From Chloranthus sessilifolius (taxonomy: Eukaryota; Streptophyta; Magnoliopsida; Chloranthales; Chloranthaceae): a stretch of DNA of 64,000 nt. Under the pieces are notes generated by a model. It did no database searches. It saw only the letters and a list, made by a program, of their open reading frames with translations, and had not been told where the DNA came from. The translations under genes and the position numbers were made by a program. Positions 34,048-47,639 of this stretch are shown here, piece after piece (position 1 is the stretch's first letter; the number at the start of each line of letters is the position of its first letter). The stretch covers positions 64,823,597 to 64,887,596 of the forward strand of contig CM037590.1 of NCBI GenBank assembly GCA_021018995.1, read 5' to 3'.

Positions 34048-35907
34048 TGTTATTATATGAAATTTATAACTTTTATATACTTAAAATATGTGTATGTGCT
34101 TAATATCGTATTCCCTTCATGCCGTGACTTTTCAAAAGGTTTTAACTAAAAATACATATTTTAGTTTTCCAAGCTTTTATATTTATTTCCGTCATTTATG
34201 GACACAAGTTATGTAGTAGCGTACTGGTTAAAGACTTTAAGTTCTAGATAAGAGGTCTAGGGATCAAATCATGTTATGTGTATTCTAAACCTCTATTTTT
34301 GACCTTGAGATAAAAGCCTATACACTCTTTCTTGGTGTGCTAGCTTAACGCCAGATAATCTCCAAAATATTATAAATAAGTATTTTACGGAGAACCCTAA
34401 ATTATAATATCATTCAGAGTTTTTTTTAAGAATAGAGCCGTCAGAAACCCTAGACACCTTAGAGAAGAAATTCTAGATCTACCTTTCTATAATCTTTCTT
34501 TTGAAAGATCGGCGAGACGTTGGCGTATATTCTCAAGCGGCATTCGCCTCTTAGAATCTTTATCATTGTTGGGATCTCGATCTAACTGTGATGATACAAT
34601 CGATCTAGATATAGAGAAATCATGCTTTCCATTGAATTTAAAATATTAACTTTTAAATAGATTTTTATGTAAATTAGTGAGTTTATTTCATGAATAATGA
34701 ATAAATGATTAAATGAATGCATGCTATGATTGGTGATCCTTAATGTTGATAATTTTAATTAAGAAGAAGACGATTAAAATCCCACCATGTGATTTGATAC
34801 ATTTTGATGTGTGCCCACAGAATTATGTCAATCGATTGATTATTGGATGTCAATCGATTAAGGATGGACATTAAAGCAAATACTATTAAATAATATTATT
34901 TTAGAAAAATGCACAGAATTATGTCAATCGATTGAGGATTAAATGATATTATTTAAAAAAAATACACAGAATTATATCAATCGATTGAGGTGAACATTAA
35001 ATGGTAACAGATAAAACTCAATGGATTCACCAAAACTCAATAGATTGAGCCTGAGTATGAGTTTATGTCAATTGATTGAGAAATCAATCCATTGAGCATG
35101 AATAGAGTTCAATGGATTGAAAAATTAATGGATTGAGCTAAAATCGATAGATTGAACCTAAACATGAACTCAATAGATTGAGTGTGAATAGTTAAGTTCT
35201 ATATTCAGTTCTTCTCATAACAGCGTCATTAAATGTCAATGTTTATGCACTATGGTCATATGATATGCACTATGATCCTATGATATGCACTGTAATGTTT
35301 ATGCACTATGATCGTATGATATGCACTGTAATGTTTATGGACCATGATTGTGTACGCTTTAATATTTATGTATCATAATTAAATGCACTTAAATGCATAT
35401 GTATTATGATATCACTCTTATACACTTTACATGTTCTATGATGATCTATATAATGTACAATCAAGGCACGTAAAATATGATAAAATGTCAAGCCATGATT
35501 AACGAGCATTAGACCCAATATCTTGTACATGATAGAGTCTAAGAAAGTATTAGACTCAACATCTTGTGCTTGATGGAGTCTAACTAAACACGATTAAGAA
35601 GCATTAGACCTAACATCTTATACCTGATAGAGTCTAAGAAGGTATTAGACCCAACATCTTGTGTAAGATGGAGTCTAACTAAACAAGAGTATAATGAAAA
35701 TAATTAAGCCCAATGTCTTGAGCGGGACGGAGTTTGACATGCAATAAATAATATGATTCATTAGACCCAACGTCTTGAGCATGACGGAGTCTAATTAAAC
35801 AAGTGATAAGCATGATTACGACCCAACGTCTTGAGCGAAATGGAGTCTAACGTGCATTAAATGACAAGAAAAATAAAAATAAAAGAAATGATGCATTCAT
35901 GTAACAT

Positions 35908-35959
<52 letters not shown>

Positions 35960-36514
35960 TTATGTTCAGTTTATTTCAACTTATTGAGATTAGATATGTC
36001 ACATGCACACACACATAAAATATATCGAAATGTTCATATGACTATGATTGATATTTTATGCTTCAATAGATTACATGTTTGATCCATACAAGTATAAACT
36101 TACACCCCTTGTTGATATGGGTGACCAGATGAGACAGGTGTCGCCTATTACAACATATGGGTCTATGGCGATGAGACGGCACGTGGTGCTCAGGAAACTG
36201 GACTGAATGGCGATGATGGCTTCGTGGCCTAATTATCTATTTTCCTTTCTAGTTATTATTAGTGGTTTTAAATAAATGAGATATTGATCAATTAGTATTT
36301 TATCAAAATTGTTTAAGATTTAATCATGTTAGACTTGTTATTTGAATAAGAACATTATCATGGATTGTATTTTGATTAATTAATATTTTTTAAAAAATTT
36401 ATCTTTCGCTGTTTAAGGTGCTTTTATCGCCTTATTATGTTTTTATGGTTCACGATACAAAGGTACGACCTAAGATTTTTCAATTAAGAGGTGGTGTCAT
36501 CTCGGGTCGCTACA
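34048..36514 (+). repeat. 3' LTR of the chromovirus
   Basis: Begins TGTTATTATATG right after a purine-rich tract (AAGTAGGGAAGAA) and ends GGGTCGCTACA. 2,467 bp. Contains CAATCGATTGA/CAATGGATTGA words (34820-35190), GCACTATGATC minisatellite (35230-35400), a GTCTAA/TTAGAC hairpin minisatellite (35505-35852) and (TA)n(TG)n at 35910-35960. Parts match the reverse solo LTR at 51869-55163. Confidence 0.8.
35505..35852. repeat. Minisatellite of hairpin-forming units
   Basis: About seven diverged units of 45-70 bp. Each runs TTAGACCCAACATCTTG...GATGGAGTCTAA, so TTAGAC and GTCTAA form an inverted pair within each unit. Confidence 0.85.
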
Positions 36515-36521
36515 CTATTAC

Positions 36522-36884
36522 TCCCACACACTTTTTAAGTGATTACACCGAGGTTAAAGAAAGACTTTGTATTTTAAGGATATGTGAAAACACAATCTAG
36601 GCTGTTTGATTTAAAGTTCATGATCTATAAATCCTTAGTGGATAAGATTGGTGCAAAACACCATATTTATCATATGATCTATTGTTGTCAATCGTTGAAT
36701 CAAACAATAGCCTTTGACTATATTTAATCACATGATAAAGATTATATTTCATGCCAATCTTATCCACTAAGGATATATAGATCATGAACTTTAAATCAAA
36801 CGGCTCAGATATTGTTTTCATATGTCACATGTCCCTAAAATACAAAGTCTTTTTTTAACCTCAGTGCATTCACCTAAAAAACGA
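36522..36884. mobile_element. Fold-back MITE with ~130-bp arms
   Basis: Left arm about 36528-36655 and right arm about 36740-36884 are reverse complements (for example TTGATTTAAAGTTCATGATC and its complement at 36780-36800; AAAGACTTTGTATTTTA and its complement). Noncoding. Confidence 0.8.
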
Positions 36885-37309
36885 GTGCAAGTAATGGCTC
36901 CCTTTACTTAAATGCCCTGAGATTAACTATTGTCCGTACATTATAACTATTGCCCGTTATAATCATTGTGCAACTGTTGTCTGTTATAACCATTGTGTAA
37001 TAAATTAAAATAAAATATTTAAATAAAAGCATGTATACGAGCCTCTATAATGTTAATATAATTCTTTAGTTAAAATTTTAACTTCTTCAAACTTTTATTA
37101 GGAAAAAAAAAAAACTGAAGTCCAACTAAAATTTATTAGAGAAAATAGCCCAAAAAACAGCCTCAAAAAAATAGTCCAACCAAATTTATTAGAAACAAAT
37201 AATAAAAAAATCCCGAAAAAACACCCAAGCCCAGCCCGAGTAAGTTAGGGCTGGGTTGAACCCCAGCCTAGCCCTAATCTGGCCCATTGAGAGCCCTAAG
37301 AATGAGGAT
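36885..37309. other. AT-rich intergenic sequence with a GGGCC-rich repeat end
   Basis: No gene seen. About 37230-37298 is the complementary terminus (GGCCCATTGAGAGCCCTA) of the repeat whose other end lies at 24772. Confidence 0.5.
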
Positions 37310-40300
37310 TGTTTTGTTGTCCAAATATGCTACACCATAGAGATTTAGATCAGGGTCTTCAAATTACACAACATGCTTCATGAAATTATGTGCCATGTGC
37401 TTCAAAAAGTGCCCTTAAATTAGATCACTTTGAGCATGGTCACGGTCGGGCACATAATGCCACCTAAGGAAGGATTTGATTGACATTGGTGAGTAATTTT
37501 GCCACCTCAAGGTTGCATGTTTGAATCCAACTTACCCATTAAAAAATAAAACCCATATCCAATGGTGTTGTACCATTAGTGGTGCCTTAGGGTGAATATG
37601 ACATAGCTTTTTGCTAGCCCTTGCCACAGCAGAGTTCACCTGCTTTAGTTGGTTCCTAGTCTCTTCTAATTCCCTGCAAAAGAGGATTTACCTGCTCTAG
37701 CAGTAACCTCCCTGCTCTCTACTAATTCCCTACCAGAGCAAATAAAATATACTTTGACAAGGAGTGAGTAGAGAGGAGGATAAAACTGTTGAACAAGTAA
37801 ATCTTGCATAAAATATTGTTGTGTAAGGAGTTAACAAGGAGAAGGGGTACTTGCTAACGCAGGTAGTAGGATGTTAGCAAAGATGGGAACCTACTACAAC
37901 AGGTGAACTCTACTATGGAAGAGGCTAGCAGAGAGTTATACCATGCGCAGCCTTAGCCAATTCCATGCAAGTGGAACACTTTTTACAACTTGCATTTTGT
38001 CCAAATACGATGCCATTGATTGACTTCTACCAGCTGATCAAAAGTTTATAGGAGCATTTAGATAAATGGCCAAACTGTATACATGCATTGAAGCTGTCCG
38101 AAGCATAGTCACCAAGTCACCAAGTCGGGGGTTTGGCAATAATTAGTCAAGGTAAAAATTTTAAAAAAATCGGCAAGTTCCAAGAAAAATTGGAGACAAA
38201 AAAAGAAGATAAAAAGTATAAAAAAGTTTAAGAAATATTAAAAAATAATGATTTATTAAAAATATCTTGAATTATTTGCGAATTTTTTAAAAGACATAAG
38301 AATTTTTCAGAAATTCGTGAATAATTCGTAGAACCTTAAATTCTCGAATTATTAGTGATTTTTTTCTAATATTTGGAGAATTTGGTGACTATGGTTCAAA
38401 GGAATATATGGACAGTCCGAATTCACTAGTATGCGCAAACACATTTGTTGTGATCGGATGGTTAGGAATTTCTAGACTCTTTGAATATTCAGATGCTCAC
38501 ACTCTCGATAGCTCTCAAGAAAATGACCAGATGGCTAAAAATCTAGGACAATAATGTATCTTAAGTTGAATCCCATCTACATGGTGGCTTACCACCTAGA
38601 CTTTTGGTTATGCCTATCAATATAGATGCTCAATATACCAGATGTAGTGTACGGGCTATTACGCGTAAATACAAGTTTATTACATATATTTCTTTTAATA
38701 TCACTGATTAAACTCTTTCTAATTATTTTAGGAATTTTAAAAGAATTAAATTGGGTTGCAAACACCAATTTTCATGGTAAAAAAGTTAAAGAAATCTATG
38801 AAAGAGATTGGTAAAGAGGAAGAAAAAAAAGTCGAAAATATTTAGAGGAGTTTTGGAAGGCAAGTTTAAAAGAGAAAATAAAGAAGAATTTTTATGAGAG
38901 ATCACAAATTTGAGAGATTTTGGAAAGATATATTTCAGAATATTTGATTCATTCAATCAAACTTGATGTATTTAACAAGTGTGACAAACATAATTCAAAT
39001 AAAAGAAAATTGAGAGAAGAAAGAATCAATTAGTCAAAGTTTTAATATTAGAAATTGAGGTAGTAAATTTTTAAAGATGGAAAAGTCATATGAAAGACTG
39101 AGGAAGTCAAAATTTCAAAGAAATCAATTAGAGAATGATCAATAAGACTAAAGAAGGAAAGAAAAAGACCTTGCAACTCTATATAAACACTCCACCACTC
39201 ATTCTACAAAACCAATCTTAGTTCAAGCTTTCTTCAAGCATAAATCTCTCTCTCCTCTAGTTTTCTTTAATTTCTAGTTTTTGTTTTAACTTTAATTGGG
39301 TAATTTATTTAATTTGAGTTTTTATTCCACGTCATTTTATTTCCAAGTGGATTGTTAAGGAGAATAAAAACTTTGGTCTGATTCTCCATATAAACCTCTT
39401 GTAATTTCTTTTTAATTAATGTATTATTCTTATTTATTTTTTATTTAATATTCATGTCTTTTCAATTCAAGTAAAATGTTAAGGAGGAGACTTAAACCAA
39501 GTTTTTCGTAAATTGATGTAATTCTTTACGTTATGTCATTTAATTTTTGCCTTTTATTTTATGCACTTAATTTTTCTGGTTCAAGCTGATTAGAATAGAA
39601 ATTCAAATTGAGATAAGTGAGTTGAATGAGAGATCAAGAAGAGGAAAGTTGGCACCGTTCTAAATCCGAACCTTTCTTACAACTTAATATGATCAAGAAC
39701 ATAATGAAGACCATTGCAAGAATTATGAATTGCTATACATAAAAGTTAAGATGAAACCCTAACTTAATTTCTTATGGAGTTTCAATTTGAATTTTTATGA
39801 TCCATTGTTTAATGAATATTTTATAGTTCAATACTTCTAATGCTATGAAGTTCGTCGTTACTTGATTTTAAAGTCAATTATAAGGATATCTAGTATGTTT
39901 AAGGGCTTTCTCCCTTTTTACACTTGATGATTCGATAAAATTAGATTTTTTATTAAATAATTTAAGAAAAATTAGTATGATTGGAAATTAGAATGATCCA
40001 AAATATATCTGATCCATTCAAGAGAAATAGAGAATTTTAGTAATCTAAATTTTTATCTGGTCAAGAGAACTTTTAGATTTACGTGCATGGTGATTTTTCT
40101 AAAGAAGAAGATCGTCTTTATAGAATTTAAACACTTTTAATTGGATCAAGATTACCGGTGTCTAGATTTTATATACACTTAATCCAATGCTCAATAATTC
40201 TTTTTTTAAAAGGACATTAGAAAGAGAGTAAGGTATGTATTCTACACTTTTATGCTATTTCTTAATAGAATTTTTTTCTAATTTTATCTAATTATGAAAT

Positions 40301-40338
40301 TTATCCTTCGTTTAGAAAGTTTTTATTTTAGAAAATTT
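37310..40338. repeat. Duplicated block, copy 1 (second copy 60413-64000)
   Basis: Collinear with 60413-64000 apart from private insertions: a 359-bp MITE here, and a 780-bp element and a CACTA-ended MITE in the other copy. The block has no recognised gene. It includes an LTR-like region from about 38641 with a TATA-like ATATAAACACTCC (39180) and, at 40480-40546, the sequence ATCGACACTC...TTGTATACTTGTGAG, which resembles the 3' end of Athila/Tat-type LTRs. Confidence 0.85.
37591..37949. mobile_element. 359-bp MITE with ~50-bp inverted ends
   Basis: Flanked by GCCTTAG (37584-37590 and 37950-37956). The ends are inverted (…TTGCTAGCCCTTGCCACAGC / complement of GGAAGAGGCTAGCAGAGAG). The paralogous site near 60670 has one uninterrupted GCCTTAG, proving the insertion. 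A 7-bp duplication is unusual, so one flanking base may have changed from an 8-bp hAT-type repeat. Confidence 0.85.
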
Positions 40339-41579
40339 CGAATTTAGGAGAGTTTTCATTTTTATGAAGTTTTTATTTTTAGAGTTTCCAAACATAGGAT
40401 TTAGATATTTTAATTAATTGATTGACTTAGTTAAGTAGGGTTTTAAATTTTAATTTTCATAGATAATCTTTGAAGGATCGACACTCAATACTTATCTTTT
40501 GATGTATATTAATTTGTATACTTGTGAGTTTTTAACTTTAATCATGAAATTTCATAAGTATTTAATTGAGGTGATTTTTGAGTTTATTTTGTAATCGGAG
40601 TTTAAAGAAAAAAATACCATCCACTAACTTCATATGCTTTGTAATTATAATTGTAAAAGAATTTCAAAGGGTATTGGTAGTTGCAACTGAATGGTCAATA
40701 AGGCAATCATATTTTTCTAATGGGAGAGCTTTTGACTGCATTGAATAAGATGATGGGGATCATTTTTTGTCTCAAACTTTCAAATCATAGATTGGTCCAC
40801 CTTCAAATAGGAAGACGCTGATTCTACATGCACAGAATATTTCATTGCAAAGACAAGTGGCCATTTCTAAACCTAGATTAAAGTGAGCCATTTTAACTTG
40901 GATACACAATTATAGAAAGAAATCGACTCTCCATCATAGTGACAAATTTCGCTGAAATGCGGTGAAATTTCGCGAAATTTGCCGCAACGGGGGTCAAACA
41001 AAAATTTCGGAGAAATTTTGGTACCTTTCAGAAATTTCAATAAATTTCAATTATTATTATTATTATATTTTAATGTTAGTAATTTATTGCTTTCATTGCA
41101 TCACACTTTATACTAGTAGGAACTCCAGCAAAGGCACAAAAAGTTTTGACCCAGAGAGTGACGCTGTGGAACTGTGGAAGAAATTTTAAATGAAAGCACT
41201 ATGTATTGGTAGGAAGAGCGTTGCTTTTTCTGACATCACCCGATGTCGGACTAAATTTTTGTTGGAAAACTCTTCGGTTTGTCTATTATAATTCAATGTT
41301 TGAGCTGTTGTTTATAGTTTTATGATTGAGGTAATTATTTAAATATATTTTTTATATATATTTAATCTTTGAAAGTTTTCCCAAATTAATCCGAAATGTA
41401 CGAAATGGAACTCCACCGAAAAATACAAAAAACGAAATTTGGCTCTTCATGCGGACGTCGTCAGATAAAAATGACATCTTAAAGTCATTTTAGCTATGCT
41501 ATTCTAAATAGCTGACTTTCACAGCTTGTAGTGACTGTGATAAATGCAAATATCAACTTTTATACTAATGATTGAGGCA
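40339..41579. other. Intergenic, with a possible hAT-derived fragment
   Basis: AT-rich. At 41117-41189 an open stretch encodes KGTKSFDPESDAVELWKKF, reminiscent of plant hAT-associated proteins, but too short to assign. A partial fold-back repeat lies at 40720-40930. Confidence 0.4.
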
Positions 41580-41588
41580 AATTAGAAA

Positions 41589-41687
41589 GGGAAATTTACC
41601 TGATCGACCCTGTCAGATGTACCTTTTATTGCAAAGACCCTATAGTTTCACCTTTACCCAAATCGACCAGCTCCAAGCCGAGTCGAC
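41589..41687 (+). repeat. Left terminal inverted repeat of the MULE
   Basis: 99 bp, beginning GGGAAATTTACCTGATCGAC and ending GCCGAGTCGAC. Pairs with 50767-50863. Confidence 0.95.
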
Positions 41688-42024
41688 CATAAGGAGAATA
41701 AAAAGTCCATATTACCCCCTTCTCTGACTTTCTTTAACTCAAATACATTCCCTTTTTCCTTATTTTAATCTGCGCTAAAGTTACAAGAAGTTAGAGGTGG
41801 TGAAGGTGACGACGTCTTCTGCCTCAGATCTTCTAACTGGAAGAAGAAAACAGAGGTTTGGGAGAAGAAGCTCCTGCAATTTGCCATTTGGAGTTGAAGA
41901 TCCTGCAGTTTCACATTCCGATGTGAGGTATGTTCAGATCTAGTGTAAACCATATCGAAATAACTTTTGGAAAAGGTGAATAGATATCGATTGTAAATAA
42001 ATGCAGGAGCTGCTCGATTGTAAG

Positions 42025-42312
42025 ATATACTTCGATTGATTATCCAATCGTTACCGATTGAGTATCAAATCGCTACCGATTGAGTTACTAATCGTTACTG
42101 ATTGCTTATCCAATCGACACCAACTTCATAAATAATCGATATCGATTGGATATCCAATCGACTAGCTCCTGCATTATTTGAAATCGGTACCGATTGGATA
42201 CGCAATCGTTAATGGTTGGTAACTCAATCGGTAGCGATTGGATACTCAATCGTTAACGATTGGTAACTCAATCGGTAGCGATTGGATACTCAATCGGTAG
42301 CGATTGGATATC
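42025..42312. repeat. AATCG...CGATT palindrome array 5' of MURA
   Basis: About ten to twelve alternating units such as ATCGCTACCGATTGAG and CAATCGTTAACGATTGG, each an imperfect short palindrome, ending some 70 bp before the transposase start codon. Confidence 0.93.
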
Positions 42313-42382
42313 AGTTGTTTTGCTACCAATTTGTCATATTCATCTGTCTTATGATTCCTTTCTTCTCCTTCTTAAAAAGGCG

Positions 42383-45122
42383 ATGTCTGGTGTGGAAATT
42401 CCTCTTCTCTGTCACTTTGATAGCCATATTGTAAACGATGATGGTTTGTATCAAGGTGGCCGCCGGAGGGTTATTACAATTTCAACGGGTATATCTTATG
42501 AACGGTTCAAAAGGCGAATTTCTGCTGTCAGTTTTACGAGAGCAGATAAAACAATTTTCATAAAGTTCTCTATGAAGATAGTGAACACCCCTGTGCTTGC
42601 CGGCGTTTTGGATTCGGATGATTTGGCCACCCTATTTTCATTTTATAAATCCGGGTCAGACATTATAAAGGTATTCATCATTAAAGAACCATCCTCCTTT
42701 CGATTCGAAGCTAAACATGTACCTCTAGATGAGACTGATTTTGTGAATAACCATTCCTTCCAGCCATGTAAGTTTGAGGAGGAAGGACTTACATATGATA
42801 CTATTCAGTTAGGTGATAACGGCGATTTTGAGGCAAACATATCCGCCATGAAGACAACTATTGATCTAAATCATGTCCCAGTTGAATCATATGATGACCC
42901 ACTACAAAATATGCATGTGGCACATTGTAGTCAAGAGTTAGACTACACGTCTCTAAGAGTGGAGGATGAAGACGATTTTCATCATATCTTTTTCGGTGGA
43001 CTCACGAATTATATTCTACTATGCCATCGATGGGGATTAATGAAGGAGCTCAACCCTATTTCCATACATATAATCACCCCTTCGGTGAAGGGACTAATCA
43101 ACCATGTCAGAACCCGTTCGGTGAAGGGCTTAGTCAACCATGTCATGACTCGTTCCGTGAAGGGCCTAGTCAACCACATCAGAACCCCTTCGGTGAAGAA
43201 GGATTTAGTGAACCACTTTAAAACACTGCTTGTGAAGGGAACGTCGAAGATTATGATGATGAACCGGATGAGTTTATAAAAGAGGATCCGAAATATTTTA
43301 CGAGGGGCATTGATAATCCATTAGTAGATGGAGCTTACGAAGTGTCAGAGACATTGAACGAGTCTTCCGATCAAGAGGTGGAAACCGAATATCGGAATTG
43401 GTCATTTGAAGTTGGAGAGATCTTAAGAGATAAATAAACATTTCAAAGAGCATTGAAAGAGCACGCGGTGGAGAAAAACTTTCAAATTCGGCCTTTGAAA
43501 ATTACTAATTATCGAGTGACAGCTGCATGCTACGAAACCAGTTGTTCATGGCGAATACATGCGTCTAAATTAAATGGGCTCGACACTTTCCAAATTAAGA
43601 CGTTCAATAGTACTCACACATGCGGGGCCGCTAAGATCGGACCGCACGGTCACCGTAATGCAACAATCTCGTTTGTAGCCAATATGTACGGGAGAAACTT
43701 ATGGAAGGATTCAACTATACTCCGGCATCGATAATATTTGATATTGAAAAAGCTTATAATGTGCAAATCTCATATGTTAAGGCTTGGAGGGAGAAAGAAC
43801 TTGCCCTGAATGATATTAGAGGCAGTTGGGAACGACAATTTGTGAATCTACCAGCCTACGTGAAGGAGATGGAGAGGGTAGATCCTAATGCACGAACATC
43901 CTTTCAACTAACGCTTGACGGTAAATTTCAAAGATTTTTTTAGAGTTTCAGTCCCTGCATCGGAAGTTACCGTAGTACACTTCGTCACACACTGCTTGTA
44001 GATGGCACACACCTACGGGAACGTTACGAAGGGATCCTACTTATTGCCTCGGGGCAAGACGGTAATGACCATATATTACCGTTAGCATTTGTTGTTGTCA
44101 AATTAGAAGAAGAGGATACGTGGATGTGGTTTCTTGAACGAGTAGGTGCGTTCGTGATCGGTAAATTTACCGAAGATTTTGTTTTTATCACGGATAGGTC
44201 GAAGGGTTCAATTAAGGCGGTCAAACATATCTTCCCTAACGCACACCACAACTATTGCATGCAACATATGACATAAAATTTGCAACACAAGTATCCTAAG
44301 AACAATGTGAAAGGTTTATGGTGGTGTGCCGCGTGTACATATTCAGTAGAGAAATTTAATTATTTTATTAACAAAATGAAGGAAGATCCTGCTGATCCTC
44401 GGGCCATAGAGTATATTTTAAAAATATACCCAAAGCATTAGGCACGCGCACATATGAAAGGAAGACAATATGATTCTCTGACTACGAATAATACCGCAAG
44501 CTTAAACAGCGTACTAAAGATAGCTCGAGAGAGACCAATTATCGACCTAATCAGAACTACTAGAGAGAAAGTCGCCGATCATTTTCAAAAGCGCAGAGAG
44601 ATATCTAAGAAATGAACCACCATACTCTGTCCAAAAGCAGACGAGCATATGAAGAAGGTACTATAATGGGCTGGTAGGAAGAGAGCTCAACCATATGGGC
44701 GCGATCAATTTCAGGTCAATTTCGGAAATTTCATTCATCACGTCGACTTAGAACACAAGACCTGTACTTGCCGCCGTTGGCTTATTCATGGCTTGCCTTG
44801 CTCTCATGCCATGACAACTATCAATCTGAGAAGTTACGATTACCATAACTTCTGTGAGAAGTAGTTTTTCACTGCTTGCTTTAGACAAACATACGACGAA
44901 CAATGGCTTCCCACTCTCGATAAAAGCCAATGGGCATTCCAAGCTGAGCAACTGCCGAAAAATATGTAAGTAAGACCACCCTACAATTGTCGAAAGCAAG
45001 CCGGCCGTCCGAGAAAGAGAAGGATAAGGTCTAAGGGTGAAGTTAGGGCCCTATAGTGTGGCAGGTGCAGTGAGTATGGTCACAATCGTCGAAGTTGCAC
45101 AGCAATTGGTCCCATGGGTTGA
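42383..45122 (+). pseudogene. MURA-type (MuDR) transposase pseudogene
   Basis: Begins MSGVEIPLLCHF (42383). A N-terminal variable region ends with tandem PFGEG..QP repeats (43070-43220, frame 1). The MuDR DNA-binding region follows (LKEHAVEKNFQIRPLKITNY, SCSWRIHASKL, HTC). The MULE DDE domain includes LLVDGTHL (first Asp, about 43995) and FITDRSKGS (second Asp). A SWIM zinc finger CTCRRWLIHGLPCSH lies near 44765, and a CCHC knuckle CGRCSEYGHNRRSC at 45059-45100. So all domains of a full transposase are present in order, but the frame shifts near 43000, near 43700 and near 43940 and has several stops (43436, 44275, 44441, 44613). Confidence 0.92.
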
Positions 45123-45304
45123 TACAGTACAAGAAGTCGACTAAATTTCCCACTAGCTATAAATTTTCCAAAAAATGTAAAGAAGTGTTGATAGATAGCC
45201 CTGGTGAGAATTGGGTTTGACTTGTAACTTCATTGGGGTTGTATCCAACCTGATTTTCGAATTTAAGGCAAGCTTGGTACTCTTAAGAATTTTCAAATGT
45301 TTTG

Positions 45305-45435
45305 TCACAGACAGTCGATATCGACTATAAATACGGTCGATATCGACTGCGAATATAATCGATATCGATTTCTTATACAATCGACAACGATTACTTTTGC
45401 AATCGACAGCGATTGCTTCTGCAATCAATTTCTTG
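45305..45435. repeat. Palindrome array between the two convergent genes
   Basis: CGATATCGACT, AATCGATATCGATT and AATCGACAGCGATT units lie between the 3' ends of MURA and the Ulp1-like gene. Confidence 0.9.
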
Positions 45436-46009
45436 AGCACACTTTAATAAAGCCTGCGACAAGCCCACAACCCGCCTAATGTTAAGCAGCCGATATAAAA
45501 ATTTTGCGTACTTGATATTATAAATTAAAAAAAATAATGATTGTTTTACAATTAAAATTTAAAATTTTCATTTACAAATATCCTTGAAGTTAATACAATT
45601 TTAACTTTTGAAATAAACTAGGATGCTACTGCATAAGTAGTAGGTTCTTCATCCATGGCTCTCTCGACTTCTCCATCGATAGTAAATTTAGCGAGGGCTT
45701 GGCCAATTTCTACCCTGATCTAACTCATATTGCCTTGGCTGAAGTCGAATTTCTTCTCCAACATAAAGTACTCTATGTACTTTAAAACAAATACCCCACA
45801 TCCCAACCATTGCTCTGTCGGGGCACGGATTTAACCTTGCAATCAGAGCTTGACCACAGATAGGTCGCAGCTTCCAATGCAATGGAGTCTCCGTGTACAT
45901 GTAAAAGCGCAGGAAGATATTTGGTCTGTTTTAAAAAGTGCAATGTCAGATAATATTTAATAAGATAAGCTACTTAAGCAGAAAAAATATCTAGAGATAT
46001 GTGTGATTG

Positions 46010-46935
46010 ATTGCCCAAACAATCGACAACGATTGCATAATCAATAATTAGCGATTGTATAATCAATCGTTAGCGATTGTTTAGGTAATTGTATTTTGAA
46101 GGTGTGAACAATTCTTACCAGGATATTGATTTGTAGGGGATACTTGTCCTTCGAGGGCCTATTCAAAATTAGATCAACGATCATTACCGATCGTTTAAAA
46201 ACCTTAACGATCGTAAGGGCTCAATGTAAAGGAGCGTGGCTATGGACTGGGACAAATATCTAAAATGAATAATATATTAGAGGACACAATGGTAAAAATT
46301 ATAAATAAAGTTTGCAGAGAGCGTAATGTACCGTGTTGCATTGGTGAGTCCACTGATTCCTCAACTTATTGAAGAAGAAGTTTTGGAACACCTTCTTGCC
46401 TGGGTTGGTTTCTTCCTTAAGGGCAGCCCACCATTTAATTTGCGTGGCCATCAGTTTTTAGTTGAGTTTTTCAGTTTCAACAAAGAATCTGAAATCGTTA
46501 TAATCCATGAAGATATATGACAAATCGGTGAGGCTCATCAGGAAGAATTTATCACCAACTTCAGGATGAGCAGCGTCATCCATGACTTCCAAAAGTCTTA
46601 GGTAGGCTCCCATGATCTGAAAGATAACAAATTTTAGTAATCGACACACTTCATTCGTTATCGATTCTATACAGAGTCGGTATCGACTGTTCAGACAATC
46701 GTTAACGATTGTCTAGCTAATCGGTATCGACTGCTCAGACAATCGCTAACGATTGTCTAGATAGTCGGTATCACCTGTTCAGAGAATCATGAATGATTGC
46801 GTAGAGAGGCGGTATCGACTGTCAAGACGATCGCTATCGATTCCCTAGACAGTCGGTATTGACTGTTAAGACAATCGTCATTGACTGTATACACAATCGT
46901 CATCGATTGTGTAAACAATCGCGTTAGACTATCTG
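46010..46935. repeat. Palindrome arrays in introns of the Ulp1-like gene (3' part)
   Basis: Units such as CAATCGTTAGCGATTG at 46018-46085 and some fifteen AATCGTTAACGATTG/GGTATCGACTG units at 46655-46930. Between them lie the exons, which are free of the motif. Confidence 0.88.
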
Positions 46936-47639
46936 GGCAATAGTTCCCTTTTTTTAATCAGTCGTTACTTTTACAAAACTTGAAAAGAAAATAATTTTGA
47001 AAATTGAATATGAGAGATTTGGTTACTTACAAGATTATCTAAGTATGTCGTGCCTTCCAGACATTTGAACGTATGCATCCGGAGTGTATAATCACCCACG
47101 GAGCTTACGTAGATGCTGCATGAAACATAACGGCCAAGTTTTAATTCAAAACGAAAGTTACTTCTAACTAAGTTGTTACTATCATCGAAAAAATGGACAA
47201 ATTCGTAATATATGTAACTTACTCGGCATCCTTTTTAGGAGCTGTCCAGATGGCATTCATGAACCTCTGCTCATCTGTCAGCTCAATCGTAGGAGGGGGC
47301 ATCGTCTCAGTTGGCGGTTTTTTTATCGCCTGCTTTTTTCCTGTCCTAGGCTTCGAGACAACTTGTTTGGATTTAATCCTAGGCCTCAGGCGAGCATCTA
47401 ATGGTTGCTCGGATTGCTCATCACCAGCCGGATCACCCTTATCATCATCATCGTGAGATTGGTTATCACCCGCCAACTCCTCGGAGGAGCAGCACATCCG
47501 CCGATCCCTAGTCTTTGGACGAGTTCGTCCCATATCGACAGTGAGAGACACTTCCGATAGCAACTTTGAAACAGCACCATCCTGAATATTGAAAGACATA
47601 AAATTGATAAATAAGAAAAACTGAGAATATAATGATCTC

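Larger units (their letters stand above)
24867..36514 (+). mobile_element. 5'-truncated Ty3/gypsy chromovirus, Tekay/Del-like
   Basis: Order along the element: gag (C-terminal part), protease, reverse transcriptase, RNase H, integrase, chromodomain, polypurine tract (near 34036-34046), 3' LTR (34048-36514). No 5' LTR or start of gag exists, so the left end is a truncation inside gag. Two solo LTRs (27410-29883 and 30116-32611) split pol. The gag-pro-RT-RH-INT order and a C-terminal chromodomain ending in YPHLF place it in the chromovirus Tekay/Del group. Many stops and lost catalytic residues make it inactive. Confidence 0.93.

Noticed and set aside
37490..37545. tRNA or SINE promoter (GGTTGCATGTTTGAATCC)
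   Set aside because: B-box-like word only, without a convincing A box or tRNA fold; also present in the duplicated copy at 60590.
42260..43279. MURA frame 2 read through to 43279
   Set aside because: After about 43000 the conserved PFGEG repeats and downstream MuDR region are in frame 1, so the frame-2 tail is a frameshift artefact.
46326..46520. Plus-strand small gene
   Set aside because: Antisense of an exon of the Ulp1-like gene.
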